A stretch of 64,000 nucleotides of DNA from Mycolicibacterium flavescens (GTDB taxonomy: Bacteria; Actinomycetota; Actinomycetes; Mycobacteriales; Mycobacteriaceae), in contig LR134353.1 in assembly GCA_900637135.1 (NCBI GenBank), positions 1,426,001 through 1,490,000 of the forward strand. Reading direction: 5' to 3'. The translations under genes were made by a program, and so were the position numbers. This document shows, piece by piece, positions 1 through 12,046 of this stretch (its first letter is position 1; every line of letters starts with the position of its first letter). The notes under the pieces are model-generated. The model did no database searches and was not told where the DNA came from. It saw only the letters and a list, made by a program, of their open reading frames with translations.

Positions 1-3629
<3,629 letters not shown>

Positions 3630-3729
3630 ACACTCGCAACCACACCCCACGCGTATCAACCACGCAAACACACCCCACCACCAAAACACCCTTCCCAACA
3701 CCAACTGGGACACTACAAAGTGAATAAAG

Positions 3730-3845
3730 TTACGGCGGTCAATAGCGACAGGGAAACGCCCGGACCCATCCCGAACCCGGAAGCTAAGCCTGCCAGCGCC
3801 AATGATACTGCCCCACCCGGGCGGAAAAGTAGGACACCGCCGAAC
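3730..3845 (+). rRNA. rrf: 5S ribosomal RNA
   Basis: The sequence begins TTACGGCGGTCAATAGCG and ends CACCGCCGAAC. The CGGCGGT and ACCGCCG ends pair, and the internal CCCATCCCGAACCCGGAAG core is the standard 5S loop region. It lies about 100 bp after 23S, completing a 16S-23S-5S operon with no tRNA genes. Confidence 0.96.
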
Positions 3846-3856
3846 ACAAATTAAGC

Positions 3857-3889
3857 CCTGTGGCCCCCAATTCGATTGGGGGCCACAGG
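3857..3889 (+). terminator. rrn operon terminator hairpin
   Basis: A perfect 15-bp inverted repeat: the left arm CCTGTGGCCCCCAAT (3857-3871) and right arm ATTGGGGGCCACAGG (3875-3889) are separated by a TCG loop. It starts 12 bp after the 5S end. There is no long T tract after it, as is common for mycobacterial terminators. It may also help termination of the opposing ogt transcript. Confidence 0.88.
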
Positions 3890-3985
3890 CATTTGTACGG
3901 CACGTATCATTACCGGCGCTCTGAATTCGGAGTGGCGCCCCGCGCGCTAATTGCCGTGTTGATTGCCGTGGCCGTGTCGGCCGAT

Positions 3986-4489
3986 TCAGTCGAACAACGT
4001 CAACGCCGGAGAGACACGACTCTTCTCCATGTCGAGCAGCGCCCTTTTACGGTCGAGGCCGCCGCCGTATCCGGTCAGGCTGCCGTTGGCCCCGATGACC
4101 CGATGGCACGGCACGATGATGCCGATCGGGTTGTGCCCGTTGGCCAGACCGACCGCACGGAATGCACCCACGGCTCCGATCTGGCGGGCGATCTCACCGT
4201 ACGACCGCGTCTCACCGTAGGGAATTGTCAGCAGCGCCGCCCACACCTTTCGTTGAAACGCCGTACCGACCATGTCGAGCTCCAAGTCGAATTCGGTGAG
4301 CTCACCGGCGAAGTAGGCCTCGAGCTGTCCGACAGCCTCGGGAAAGGCGCCATCGTCGGCAATCCAGCCTTCGCGACTGGGCTCATACGTCTGGGCGACC
4401 ATCCGTAGGTGCCTCAGCCGCGTGTCCTTGCCCGCAAGGGTAAGCGGACCGACCGGGCTGTCGATAACGCGAAAGTGTATGGCTTCCAT
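3986..4489 (-). CDS. ogt: methylated-DNA--protein-cysteine methyltransferase
   Basis: Suicide repair protein that transfers methyl groups from O6-methylguanine (and O4-methylthymine) in DNA to its own cysteine. The 167-aa product carries the acceptor motif PCHRVIG, with the cysteine at about residue 128. Ahead of it is the DNA-binding helix-turn-helix segment around TIPYGETRSYGEIA, and behind it GSLTGYGGGLDRKRALL. I start at 4489 because AAGGAGAAGCG precedes that ATG; longer in-frame starts lack family similarity. In M. tuberculosis ogt lies directly after alkA. Here a four-gene insertion separates them, so ogt probably has its own promoter. Confidence 0.95.
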   Translation of the reverse strand: MEAIHFRVIDSPVGPLTLAGKDTRLRHLRMVAQTYEPSREGWIADDGAFPEAVGQLEAYFAGELTEFDLELDMVGTAFQRKVWAALLTIPYGETRSYGEIARQIGAVGAFRAVGLANGHNPIGIIVPCHRVIGANGSLTGYGGGLDRKRALLDMEKSRVSPALTLFD

Positions 4490-4734
4490 CGCTTCTCCTT
4501 TGGCAGCCACCGTCCGTCTGGCATGCGACCGCCGATGCTGGTCACCGGTTCTCGCCGAAGCGGCCAACCCCGTCGTGGTCAGCTCACTGTGGATGTCGTG
4601 CACATCCCACGATGGCACGTGTCCACGGCTCAAGCTGGCGGAAATCCGACATCGTCGTCGCGAGTGCTCGCGGCGCCAGGACGACACGGTGTGGCATCGC
4701 GATGACTTCTGCCCTCCGGTGCAGTCTGATCGTC

Positions 4735-5301
4735 GTGGGCAGACTCATTTATGGCTTCAACGTGTCGGTGGACGGGTACATCGCGGACGCGCACGGCAGC
4801 ATCGACTGGTCCGATCCGAGTGAAGAACTGCACCAGTACTGGAACGACTTCGAGCGGCAGACCGCCTTGTCGTTCTACGGGCGGCGGCTCTACGAACTGA
4901 TGTCAGCGTACTGGCCGACCGCCGACGAGGCACCGGACGCGACACCGTTGATCGTCGATTACGCCCAGATCTGGCGGGATATGCCCAAGGTCGTGTTCTC
5001 TCGCACCCTGGAGTCCGTTGACTGGAACTCGCGCCTGGAGCGCGGCGACCCCGTTGAGGTGGTGACAAAGGTGAAAGCCGAAACCGACGGCAATTTGGAG
5101 GTCGCCGGTGCGACGCTGGCCGCACCGATCGTGCAAGCCGGCCTGGTGGACGAGTATCGGCTCGTGTTGGCGCCCACCGCTGTGGGCGGCGGAACTCCAT
5201 TCTTTCCGACACTGCCGTCCTGGACCTCGTTGCGGCTGTTGGAGAACCTCACCTTCGGGTGCGGCACGGTCCTGCTGCGCTACGAAGCCAAGCGGGACTG
5301 A
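4735..5301 (+). CDS. RibD C-terminal / dihydrofolate reductase-like protein
   Basis: The product (about 188 aa) belongs to the YyaP/YwjB-type RibD C-terminal domain family, which has a dihydrofolate-reductase fold and probably binds NADPH. The start GRLIYGFNVSVDGYIAD and the C-terminal half, with GATLAAPIVQAGLVDEYRL and APTAVGGGTPFF, are typical. No substrate can be assigned. The start is uncertain: GTG 4735 gives the usual family N-terminus, while ATG 4702 would add 11 residues; neither has a clear ribosome-binding site. It is transcribed divergently from ogt and convergently with the small secreted protein gene downstream. Confidence 0.8.
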   Translation: MGRLIYGFNVSVDGYIADAHGSIDWSDPSEELHQYWNDFERQTALSFYGRRLYELMSAYWPTADEAPDATPLIVDYAQIWRDMPKVVFSRTLESVDWNSRLERGDPVEVVTKVKAETDGNLEVAGATLAAPIVQAGLVDEYRLVLAPTAVGGGTPFFPTLPSWTSLRLLENLTFGCGTVLLRYEAKRD

Positions 5302-5369
5302 TCGGACACAGCTAACGGCCTGCGGTCGCACGATCAGCGAGCTGTAGGTATCTCAGCCGCCAGAGGCGG

Positions 5370-5666
5370 TCAGCACCGAACCGTGACGTAGACCGTGCTG
5401 TAGCGGATGCGCTCCTGAGAACCGGTGGTACCGACGGGATCACGCACCGTGACGTCGTGTCCTTCGGCCACGCTGCTCACGTTGCAGTGTGACAGTGGCG
5501 CTGTGCCCACGCGGTTGACGATCACCCTCTTACCCTGGCTCTCGAGGTTGCGGATGGTGTCAATGGCGGTGCCGGGACCCGACGGCGCGGACTGCGCGAC
5601 GCCGGCCAGGCCGACCGCCGAGAGCAGCGCCGCCGCGGCCATGGTGGAGACAATCGGTGTTCGCAT
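5370..5666 (-). CDS. small secreted protein, unknown function
   Basis: A 98-aa product with a Sec-type signal: MRTPIVSTMAAAALLSAVGL, then an Ala-rich segment with likely cleavage after AQSA near residue 27. The mature part is about 70 residues and has two cysteines (SHCNVSS and the terminal VRC), which could form a disulfide outside the cell. I recognise no domain. A ribosome-binding site AGGAAGGAAA precedes the ATG. It starts 15 bp after the SDR gene on the same strand, so the two are probably co-transcribed and both are predicted to be exported. Confidence 0.78.
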   Translation of the reverse strand: MRTPIVSTMAAAALLSAVGLAGVAQSAPSGPGTAIDTIRNLESQGKRVIVNRVGTAPLSHCNVSSVAEGHDVTVRDPVGTTGSQERIRYSTVYVTVRC

Positions 5667-5681
5667 TGCGCTTTTCCTTCC

Positions 5682-6572
5682 TCATACGATGCCGCCGTTG
5701 GCGAAGACGGTCTGGCCGTTGACCCAGCCGCCATCGTTGCTGCAGAGCGCCGAGACGACGTCGGCGATATCGGATGGTTCTCCCAACCGTTGGTGCGGCG
5801 TGCGCTGCGTGAAGCCCGCGATCTGATCAGCGCTCTTACCGTCGGTGAACAAGCTGGTATTGACGACGCCGGGCGCCAGCGCGTTGACCGAAATTCGTCG
5901 TCCCGCAAGCTCTTTGGCTAGGACCGCGGCAAACATGTCCTGGGCCATCTTCGTTGCGGCGTACGGCCCGTAGGTGGAGGTCCGCAACTGAGTGATGCTC
6001 GAGGAAAGCGTCACGATCCGCCCGCCGTCGCGGATTCGGCGGGCCGCTTCGCGCAGCGTGTTGAAGCTGCCTTTGGCGTTGACGGCGAACATCCGATCGA
6101 AGTCGCCGTCACTCATCTGGGCGAAGGGTGAGAGGCGCATGATCCCGGCGTTGGCGACGACGACATCGACTCCGCTGAAGGCTTGTTCATGTTCGTCGAA
6201 CAAACGGCGGACCGACACGGGATCACTGACGTCGGCCTGGACCCAGATCGCGCGTCCACCGTCCGACTCGATGCCGCGGACCACCTCGGCGGCCAGGTGG
6301 CGGTTAACCACGCAGTTGACGGTGACGGCATAGCCGTCGCCCGCCAGCCGTCGTGCCGTCGCCGCACCGATGCCGCGCGACGAGCCCGTGACGAGGGCCG
6401 ACATGCCGTTCGAACGTCGATCGTCACCGATGGTCGCTGTCGCGATGCCTGCGACGCCGGCCGCGCCGACGCCTGCGGCCGCGACCGCGGAAAGCATCGA
6501 CCGTCGTGACACTCGAGTCGCGGCGCCTATGCCTCCGCTTCCGGTGTCTCGTCCGGTGTCCGTCGGTTCCAT
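5682..6572 (-). CDS. SDR-family oxidoreductase with Tat-type signal
   Basis: A 296-aa short-chain dehydrogenase/reductase. The cofactor motif GSSRGIGAA is near residue 63; the NAG motif is in VVANAGIM; the catalytic Ser and YxxxK are in LSSSITQ and YAATK. Cys/Asn-rich VTVNCVVNRHL after beta-2 does not settle NAD versus NADP. Unusually, the first 50 residues form an extension with SRRSMLSAVAAAGVGAAGV, which looks like a twin-arginine export signal. A folded, cofactor-loaded enzyme could use that route. It is divergent from a TetR gene with palindromic sequence between them, and the small secreted protein follows 15 bp later. Confidence 0.85.
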   Translation of the reverse strand: MEPTDTGRDTGSGGIGAATRVSRRSMLSAVAAAGVGAAGVAGIATATIGDDRRSNGMSALVTGSSRGIGAATARRLAGDGYAVTVNCVVNRHLAAEVVRGIESDGGRAIWVQADVSDPVSVRRLFDEHEQAFSGVDVVVANAGIMRLSPFAQMSDGDFDRMFAVNAKGSFNTLREAARRIRDGGRIVTLSSSITQLRTSTYGPYAATKMAQDMFAAVLAKELAGRRISVNALAPGVVNTSLFTDGKSADQIAGFTQRTPHQRLGEPSDIADVVSALCSNDGGWVNGQTVFANGGIV

Positions 6573-6589
6573 AGCTCGGCGCTCCGATC

Positions 6590-6664
6590 CGTTATCGATG
6601 GTATCGAACTAGTGATATCGCTGATGTTATCAGTAGAACTCTGAAAGTGCTATCGTCGATAACG
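6590..6664. promoter_or_regulatory. divergent promoter/operator region, SDR and TetR
   Basis: The 91-bp gap holds a perfect 9-bp inverted repeat: CGTTATCGA at 6590-6598 and TCGATAACG at 6656-6664. An inner palindrome CTGAT-GTT-ATCAG lies at 6621-6633. The right outer arm overlaps the GTG start of the TetR gene. This arrangement suits autoregulation and control of the SDR operon by that TetR protein. Confidence 0.6.
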
Positions 6665-7368
6665 TGCAGAAAACCGAACTCGGGCCGCGAGAGCGCATCC
6701 TTCGAGCGGCCGCCGACCTTCTGACGAGGGAGGGCCGCGATGCGGTCACGACGCGCAGCGTCAGTGCCGCCGCGGCGGTGCAGCCGCCCACGATTTATCG
6801 GCACTTCGGTGATATGCGGCAACTGATTGACGATGCCGCCAGCCTCGGCATGGTCGAGTACCTCACTGAGAAGCGAAGTCGACGCCTGACCGACGATCCG
6901 ATCGAAGACCTGCGAGGCGGGTGGGATTCACATATCGACTTCGGCGTGCGTAATCCACACGTCTACGCGGTGCTGTATGGAGACCCGCGGCCCAACGCCA
7001 GACCCAAGGCAGTGGTCGAGGGTGACGCGATCCTGCGCTATCTGATGCAGCGCATCGCCGAAGCCGGCCGCCTTCGCGTCGATGTCGACCGTGCCGCGGA
7101 GATGATGCATTCGGCCTGTCGCGGTGTCGCGTTCACGCTGATCTCGCAACTACCCGAGGACCGTGACCCCGGGCTGTCGCATGCGACGCGAGAAGCAATA
7201 CTGGCGGCCATCACGACCGAAGGTTTCGACGACCCGTTCGGCGACACCCGTATCGCCACGCGCGCCATCGCCCTGAAATCTCTGCTGGAGTCGGCTGATA
7301 CGAAGACCCTCAGCCCCACCGAAGCCGCACTGCTGCGAGAGTGGCTCGACCGTCTCGTGCGGAGCTAG
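6664..7368 (+). CDS. TetR-family transcriptional regulator
   Basis: A 234-aa regulator. The N-terminal helix-turn-helix (residues about 8-55) contains RERILRAAADLLTREG and AAAAVQPPTIYRHFGDM. The ligand-binding C-terminal domain is not diagnostic. GTG 6664 is the start directly after the palindromic intergenic region; no strong ribosome-binding site is visible and the message may have a short leader. It is divergent from the Tat-signal SDR, its most likely target. Its stop overlaps the alkA stop by 3-4 bp in convergent orientation. Confidence 0.88.
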   Translation: MQKTELGPRERILRAAADLLTREGRDAVTTRSVSAAAAVQPPTIYRHFGDMRQLIDDAASLGMVEYLTEKRSRRLTDDPIEDLRGGWDSHIDFGVRNPHVYAVLYGDPRPNARPKAVVEGDAILRYLMQRIAEAGRLRVDVDRAAEMMHSACRGVAFTLISQLPEDRDPGLSHATREAILAAITTEGFDDPFGDTRIATRAIALKSLLESADTKTLSPTEAALLREWLDRLVRS

Positions 7369-8858
7369 ACCGAGCCGTTCGCTTTCGGAGGCCAGTCGTT
7401 GACCGCATGATCGAGCGCGGTCCACAGGTGCTGCGTCACGTATGACCGCCACGGTCGCCAGCGGGTGCTGCGCTCGGTGAGCGACCGTGCCTCGGCGGGC
7501 AGGCCCAGCTGTTCGGCCGCCATTCGCACGCCGAGATCGGTGACCGGGAACGCGTCGGGGTCTCCCAACCCCCGCATGGCGATGATCTCCGCGGTCCACG
7601 GGCCGATGCCGGGCAACGCCTGCAGCTGCCCACGCGCGCTGTTCCAGTCGCAGCCGGCATCCAGTACCACGTCTCCGTCGGCCAGTGCGCGGATCAGCGA
7701 TGCCAGGGACCGTTGTCTGGACTTCGGGAAGGCCAAATGGGCGGGGTCGATCTCCGCGAGATGCTCGGCGGTCGGAAAAACGTGCGTCAGACCACCGATC
7801 ACATCGGTGATGGGTTGACCGTACGCCGACGCGAGCCGGCCGGCATGCGTGCGCGCCGCATTCACCGACACCTGTTGGCCGAGCACCGCTCGTACGGCCA
7901 GTTCCTGTTCGTCGACGGTGCGTGGGATGCGCTGCCCGGGAGCCTTGGCGACTAAGGCACTCAAGTCGGCGTCGGCGCCGAGCGCGTCGACGACCGCCTC
8001 GGGGTCCGCATCGAGGTCGAGCAACCGTCGGCAGCGGGCGATGGCCGTGGCGAGGTCGCGGAAGTCGTCGAGCGCGACGCGGCACTGCACATGGTCCGGC
8101 TGCGGTGTGAGACAGACGATCCCGTTCCCGTTGGGCAGGCGCATGGTGCGGCGATAGGCGCCGTCGCGCACCTCCTCGACGCCCGGCACCGCACTGGCTG
8201 CCAGGTGCCCGAACAACCCCTCGTATGCGAACGGGGTGCGGACCGGCAGCCGTAGGGATATGGCGCCGGCACCGTCCTCGCTTCGGCCCATGCGTGTTCG
8301 CGCGCGATGGCGCAAGGCGGTGGGAGGTAGGTCGTACACCGTTCGGACGGTGTCGTTGAACTGGCGGATGCTGGAGAACCCTGATGCGAATGCGACGTCG
8401 CTGAACGGCAATTGGGTGGTCTCGATGAGCACCCGTGCCGTCTGCGACCGCTGCGCGCGCGCCAGCGCGAGCGGATTGGCGCCGACTTCCGCCTGCAGGA
8501 GGCGCTCGACCTGGCGGGTGGTGTAGCCCAGCTTGGCGGCCAGCCCGGTGACACCTTCGCGGTCGACGATGCCATCGGCGATCAGCCGCATGGCTCGCGC
8601 AACCACGTCGCCACGGACATTCCATTCCGGGGAACCCGGCGAGGCGTCGGGTCGGCACCGCTTGCAAGCGCGGAATCCGGCCTTCTGGGCAGCCGCAGCG
8701 GTCGGATAGAACCGCATATTGCGGGCGTACGGCGGGCGGACCGGACAGCTCGGCCGGCAGTAGATCCCGGTGGTCAGCACCGCGGTGACGAACCAGCCGT
8801 CGAACCGGGCGTCCTTGGACTGGACGGCCCGGTAACAGCGGTCGAAATCGTCGTACAT
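7365..8858 (-). CDS. alkA: Ada/AlkA fusion: DNA-3-methyladenine glycosylase II with Ada-like regulator domain
   Basis: Base-excision repair protein that removes alkylated bases. The 497-aa product has an N-terminal Ada zinc domain with four cysteines (IYCRPSC, residues 34 and 38; CKRC, 65 and 68), followed by an AraC-type helix-turn-helix (about 80-170). An AlkA N-terminal domain and the HhH-GPD glycosylase domain follow, with LPGIGPWTAE and the catalytic Asp in FPVTDLG. It closely matches the recalled Rv1317c sequence. I start at MYDDFDRC as in that homologue; MVKG four codons upstream (8870) is possible. It is normally paired with ogt, but here ogt lies 2.9 kb downstream. Confidence 0.94.
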   Translation of the reverse strand: MYDDFDRCYRAVQSKDARFDGWFVTAVLTTGIYCRPSCPVRPPYARNMRFYPTAAAAQKAGFRACKRCRPDASPGSPEWNVRGDVVARAMRLIADGIVDREGVTGLAAKLGYTTRQVERLLQAEVGANPLALARAQRSQTARVLIETTQLPFSDVAFASGFSSIRQFNDTVRTVYDLPPTALRHRARTRMGRSEDGAGAISLRLPVRTPFAYEGLFGHLAASAVPGVEEVRDGAYRRTMRLPNGNGIVCLTPQPDHVQCRVALDDFRDLATAIARCRRLLDLDADPEAVVDALGADADLSALVAKAPGQRIPRTVDEQELAVRAVLGQQVSVNAARTHAGRLASAYGQPITDVIGGLTHVFPTAEHLAEIDPAHLAFPKSRQRSLASLIRALADGDVVLDAGCDWNSARGQLQALPGIGPWTAEIIAMRGLGDPDAFPVTDLGVRMAAEQLGLPAEARSLTERSTRWRPWRSYVTQHLWTALDHAVNDWPPKANGSV

Positions 8859-8993
8859 GCCTTTCACCATTACACGCCGCCACCGACAAGACTGGCGGAA
8901 AACCGACATGGCCGTGGGAGGCCGAGACGGGTGCGGAGAGCCAGCGCGGAACGGAATGCTTGACGGCGGAGTCGCGCCCGCCGTACGTTGATT

Positions 8994-9011
8994 CAAATAG
9001 TCGAACATTCG
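8994..9011. promoter_or_regulatory. putative operator, copy 1 (CAAAYA-N6-YATTYG)
   Basis: CAAATA-GTCGAA-CATTCG lies 16 bp upstream of the SDR start at 9028. The same 18-bp arrangement occurs at 10781 and 14917, always in a promoter region of the island. The binding protein is inferred to be the nearby GntR regulator. Confidence 0.5.
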
Positions 9012-9027
9012 GGAGCCACGGAGGCCG

Positions 9028-9852
9028 ATGACGGGCGCGCAGCGGGTCGCGATGATCACGGGGGCGGCGCGCGGGCAGGGGAGAGCCCACGCCGTGCGGC
9101 TGGCAGCTGACGGCCTCGACGTGATCGCGGTCGACATCTGCGCCGATATCGAGACCATTCCCTATCCCATGGGTACGCGGGCAGAACTCGAGGAAACGTG
9201 CCGACTAGTGGAGAAGACGGGGCGGCGCGCCAGCCTCCAGGTTGCCGATGTCCGCGAGTTCGACCAAGTCCGGCAAGCCTTTTCGGCAGGGATCGAGGAC
9301 CTCGGCGTCGACTGTGCCGACATCGTGATCGCCAACGCGGGTGGGTGCGCCTATCCGTCCGACGTCGACGAATCCCGCGCGTTCAAGGACGCCATCGACA
9401 TCATGCTGGCCGGCGTGTGGAACACCGTGAAGGCGACCACCCCGGCACTCGTCGAGGCCGGCCGGCCCGGGGCGGTGGTGCTGACCAGTTCGACGGCCGC
9501 GGTCAAAGGTTTCACCGGCGGCTGGGGCGGCCTCGACGGCTATACCGCCGCGAAGTCGGGCATCCTCGGGTTGATGCGTGTATTCGCGAATGCGCTTGGG
9601 CCACACAATATCCGCGTCAACGCCATATTGCCAACAGGTGTCGACTCCGGCATGACCCGCAACGACGCGTTCGCCAGCTGGATCGCCACCGTCGCCGAGC
9701 GGCCGCTCGCGAACCTTCGCAATCTCCTGCCCGGCGTCAACGTCCTACAGCCTGAAGACGTCGCCGACGCCGTGGCGTGGCTGGTCTCCGAGCGCGGTCG
9801 CTATATCACCGGGGTATGCCTGCCCGTCGACGCCGGCTTCTGCAACCTGTGA
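9028..9852 (+). CDS. mycofactocin-coupled-type SDR oxidoreductase
   Basis: A 274-aa short-chain dehydrogenase with TGAARGQGRAHAVRLA near residue 11. That GQGR variant, and the insert after beta-2 (DICADIETIPYPMGT), typify the SDR subfamily that holds its nicotinamide cofactor tightly and passes electrons to mycofactocin. The catalytic Ser is in LTSSTAA and YxxxK in YTAAKSG. The substrate is unknown; such enzymes commonly oxidise alcohols in catabolic clusters. The ATG follows GGAGCCACGGAGGCCG. A shared operator-like palindrome lies just upstream. The GntR gene converges from downstream. Confidence 0.88.
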   Translation: MTGAQRVAMITGAARGQGRAHAVRLAADGLDVIAVDICADIETIPYPMGTRAELEETCRLVEKTGRRASLQVADVREFDQVRQAFSAGIEDLGVDCADIVIANAGGCAYPSDVDESRAFKDAIDIMLAGVWNTVKATTPALVEAGRPGAVVLTSSTAAVKGFTGGWGGLDGYTAAKSGILGLMRVFANALGPHNIRVNAILPTGVDSGMTRNDAFASWIATVAERPLANLRNLLPGVNVLQPEDVADAVAWLVSERGRYITGVCLPVDAGFCNL

Positions 9853-9888
9853 CCGCACAAGCCTGGTGACCGCCGGTGGGTAGACCCG

Positions 9889-10740
9889 TCACTGCCAATC
9901 GACGAGATTGTCGGGCAGGTCCGGTGCGACCTCGAAGATCGCCTGCGACGCAACGGTCATGTGCTCACGCATCAGTTCACGCGCCGTGTCGGGATCGCCG
10001 GCTTCGATCGCATCGGCGATGCGGATGTGGTCGAAGTGCAGGCGGGTCCGTGTCATGTCGCTGAAGAGGTTGGCGCCACCTTGGGCCGTGCGGCTCGAGA
10101 AGATGTGGCTCACCGACTCGGTGAGCAGGTCGAGCGCCGGGTTCGGGCAGATGTCCCGGACGACGAGGTGGAAGCGGCTGCCGGAGTCGACGTAGTCGTG
10201 GCTGGACAAATCTTGCTCCGTCACCCGGGCCATGCCGCGCCGGCTCTCCTCGACCATCTGCGCGACGATGTGCGGATCGGCCGAGCCGTCACGAACACGC
10301 AGTGCGGCCCGTTCGGCCGTGAGCGGCTCGAGATAGATCATCGCCTCGTTGACGTCGCGCATCGTGGCGTGGGCCAACTGCAGGTGCATCGTCATCGTCT
10401 CACCGAAGCGTTGCGGCCCGCGGTTGCCGACGACGGGGCCGCCGCCGTTGCCGCGGCGGATCTCGACGATTCCCTGTAGTTCCAACACCCGCAGGGCTTC
10501 CCGGATCGAGGCCCGCCCGACACCGAACTCGGCGGCCATCGCCTGTTCGGTGGGAAGCGGGCTCCCAGCAGACAACTGGTCCAGCGCGATCCGCCGAACG
10601 ATGTCCTGGGCGATGCCCAGCGAAAGCTTGCCGCGCCGGATCCGGGCAACCAGCTCCTGGCGGGGACCGTCGGCCCGGCAGTCGTCAACTGTCATCCCTG
10701 GTACCGCCTCGCCCGCATGCACGCCTGAATACTCGGACAT
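9889..10740 (-). CDS. GntR-family (FadR/FCD-type) transcriptional regulator
   Basis: A 283-aa regulator. The winged helix-turn-helix lies at about residues 38-105, with GSPLPTEQAMAAEFGVGRA, SIREALRVLELQGIVEIRRG and a following GGGPVV. The C-terminal all-helical FCD ligand domain (about 125-270) contains FHLVVRDICPNPAL and the final HMTVASQAIF helix. FCD domains usually bind small carboxylates or fatty-acid-derived ligands. It is divergent from an amidohydrolase gene, with an 18-bp palindrome between them. It is the best candidate regulator for the catabolic genes around it. Confidence 0.9.
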   Translation of the reverse strand: MSEYSGVHAGEAVPGMTVDDCRADGPRQELVARIRRGKLSLGIAQDIVRRIALDQLSAGSPLPTEQAMAAEFGVGRASIREALRVLELQGIVEIRRGNGGGPVVGNRGPQRFGETMTMHLQLAHATMRDVNEAMIYLEPLTAERAALRVRDGSADPHIVAQMVEESRRGMARVTEQDLSSHDYVDSGSRFHLVVRDICPNPALDLLTESVSHIFSSRTAQGGANLFSDMTRTRLHFDHIRIADAIEAGDPDTARELMREHMTVASQAIFEVAPDLPDNLVDWQ

Positions 10741-10780
10741 TCAGCGTACTCCGCGTGACCCGGAGAGCTTGTGTGCCATC

Positions 10781-10798
10781 CAAACATAGGTATATTTG
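10781..10798. promoter_or_regulatory. putative operator, copy 2 (best palindrome)
   Basis: CAAACATA-GG-TATATTTG is an 18-bp palindrome matching at seven of eight positions per arm. It lies between the divergent GntR and amidohydrolase genes, 40 bp upstream of the GntR start. It is the most symmetric of three related sites in this island, which suggests autoregulation by the GntR protein. Confidence 0.55.
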
Positions 10799-10858
10799 AG
10801 CCAGTCGCCGTCACGACGGACGTGGACCTGTCGTCGACGCCGGCATCAGGAGGATGCG

Positions 10859-12031
10859 ATGCCGCTACAGGAACAGCACCAGATCATCTCCGTCGACGAC
10901 CATCTGGTCGAGCACCCCCGCGTGTGGCTGGACCGTCTGCCCGCGCGCTGGCACGAGGACGCACCGCAGATCAGAGACGTCAACGGCAGCCAACTGTGGC
11001 ACTACAACGGCGAGCGGTTCCCCACCATCGGACTCAACGCCGTGGCCGGTAAGCCGCGCGAGCAGTGGGGTGTGGACCCCGTGCGCTACGAGGACATGAT
11101 CCCCGGCTGCTACGACCCCGCGATGCGGGTCAAGGACATGGACGTCGACGGTGTCCATGCCGCCCTGTGCTTTCCCTCTTTTCCCGGCTTCGCGGGAAGC
11201 ACCTTCTTCCGCGGCAAGGACAAAGAGCTTGCGCGGCTGTGCATCCAGGCGTGGAACGACTTCTACATCGACGAATGGTGCGCCACGGCGCCAGACCGAT
11301 ACATCCCGCTGGGGATGGTGCCGTTCTGGGACATCGGCGCGACCGTAACCGAAGCCGAACGCCTGATCTCGAAGGGGGCGCGGACCCTCTCGTTCCCCGA
11401 CACCACATCCGTCTTCGGACTTCCCTCGTTCCACACCGACCACTGGGATCCGTTGTGGCAGCTGTGTTCCGATGCGAACCTTCCGGTATCGCTACACTTC
11501 GGCGCCGGCGGCTATGTCCCTGGGTTCTCGTTTTCCGGCGCGCCGTTCGCGGCCAAGACGATGAAAAGCAAGGCGGCTCCCTTTGCGGTGGCGATCGCCG
11601 TGTTCGCCACGAACTCCTGGTGGACGACGGTCGATCTGCTGTTGTCCGGCAAGCTCCAGCAGTTTGAGAACCTCAAGTTCTCCCTCGCCGAGGGAGGCAT
11701 CGGCTGGGTCCCCTACATGCTCGAACGAACAGACTTCACGTGGGAGCGGCACCGCTATTACCAGGACATCGACTTCAACGCCCGCCCCTCGGAGCTGTTC
11801 CATCAGCACTTCTGGACCTGCTTCATCGACGACGAGCACGGGGTGGAGAGCCGGCACAAGATCGGCATCGACCGCATCATGCTCGAAAGTGATTTCCCGC
11901 ATTCGGATTCCAACTGGCCGAACTGTCGCAAGCGCGCCGCCGAAGCTCTGGCCGACGTGCCCGACGACGAGGTGGCCATGATCGCCGAAACCAACGCGCG
12001 CAACCTGTTTGACTTTCCGCGTTCGTCCTGA
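10859..12031 (+). CDS. amidohydrolase-family metal-dependent hydrolase
   Basis: A 390-aa TIM-barrel protein of the amidohydrolase 2 family (Pfam PF04909 type). The N-terminal metal motif appears as SVDDHLVEH; other ligand candidates are His in SLHFGAGG and Asp in LESDFPHSDSNW. Family members act as hydrolases or decarboxylases on cyclic or acyl substrates, and the reaction here is not known. I start at ATG 10859 because AGGAGGA lies 6 bp upstream. It is divergent from the GntR gene under a palindromic site. A second member of the family is at 54720. Confidence 0.87.
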   Translation: MPLQEQHQIISVDDHLVEHPRVWLDRLPARWHEDAPQIRDVNGSQLWHYNGERFPTIGLNAVAGKPREQWGVDPVRYEDMIPGCYDPAMRVKDMDVDGVHAALCFPSFPGFAGSTFFRGKDKELARLCIQAWNDFYIDEWCATAPDRYIPLGMVPFWDIGATVTEAERLISKGARTLSFPDTTSVFGLPSFHTDHWDPLWQLCSDANLPVSLHFGAGGYVPGFSFSGAPFAAKTMKSKAAPFAVAIAVFATNSWWTTVDLLLSGKLQQFENLKFSLAEGGIGWVPYMLERTDFTWERHRYYQDIDFNARPSELFHQHFWTCFIDDEHGVESRHKIGIDRIMLESDFPHSDSNWPNCRKRAAEALADVPDDEVAMIAETNARNLFDFPRSS

Positions 12032-12046
12032 GGGGTACCGCCGCGG

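Noticed and set aside
3860-4408. Plus-strand frame of 182 codons opposite ogt
   Set aside because: It is antisense to a clear MGMT protein; the composition reflects the opposite coding strand.
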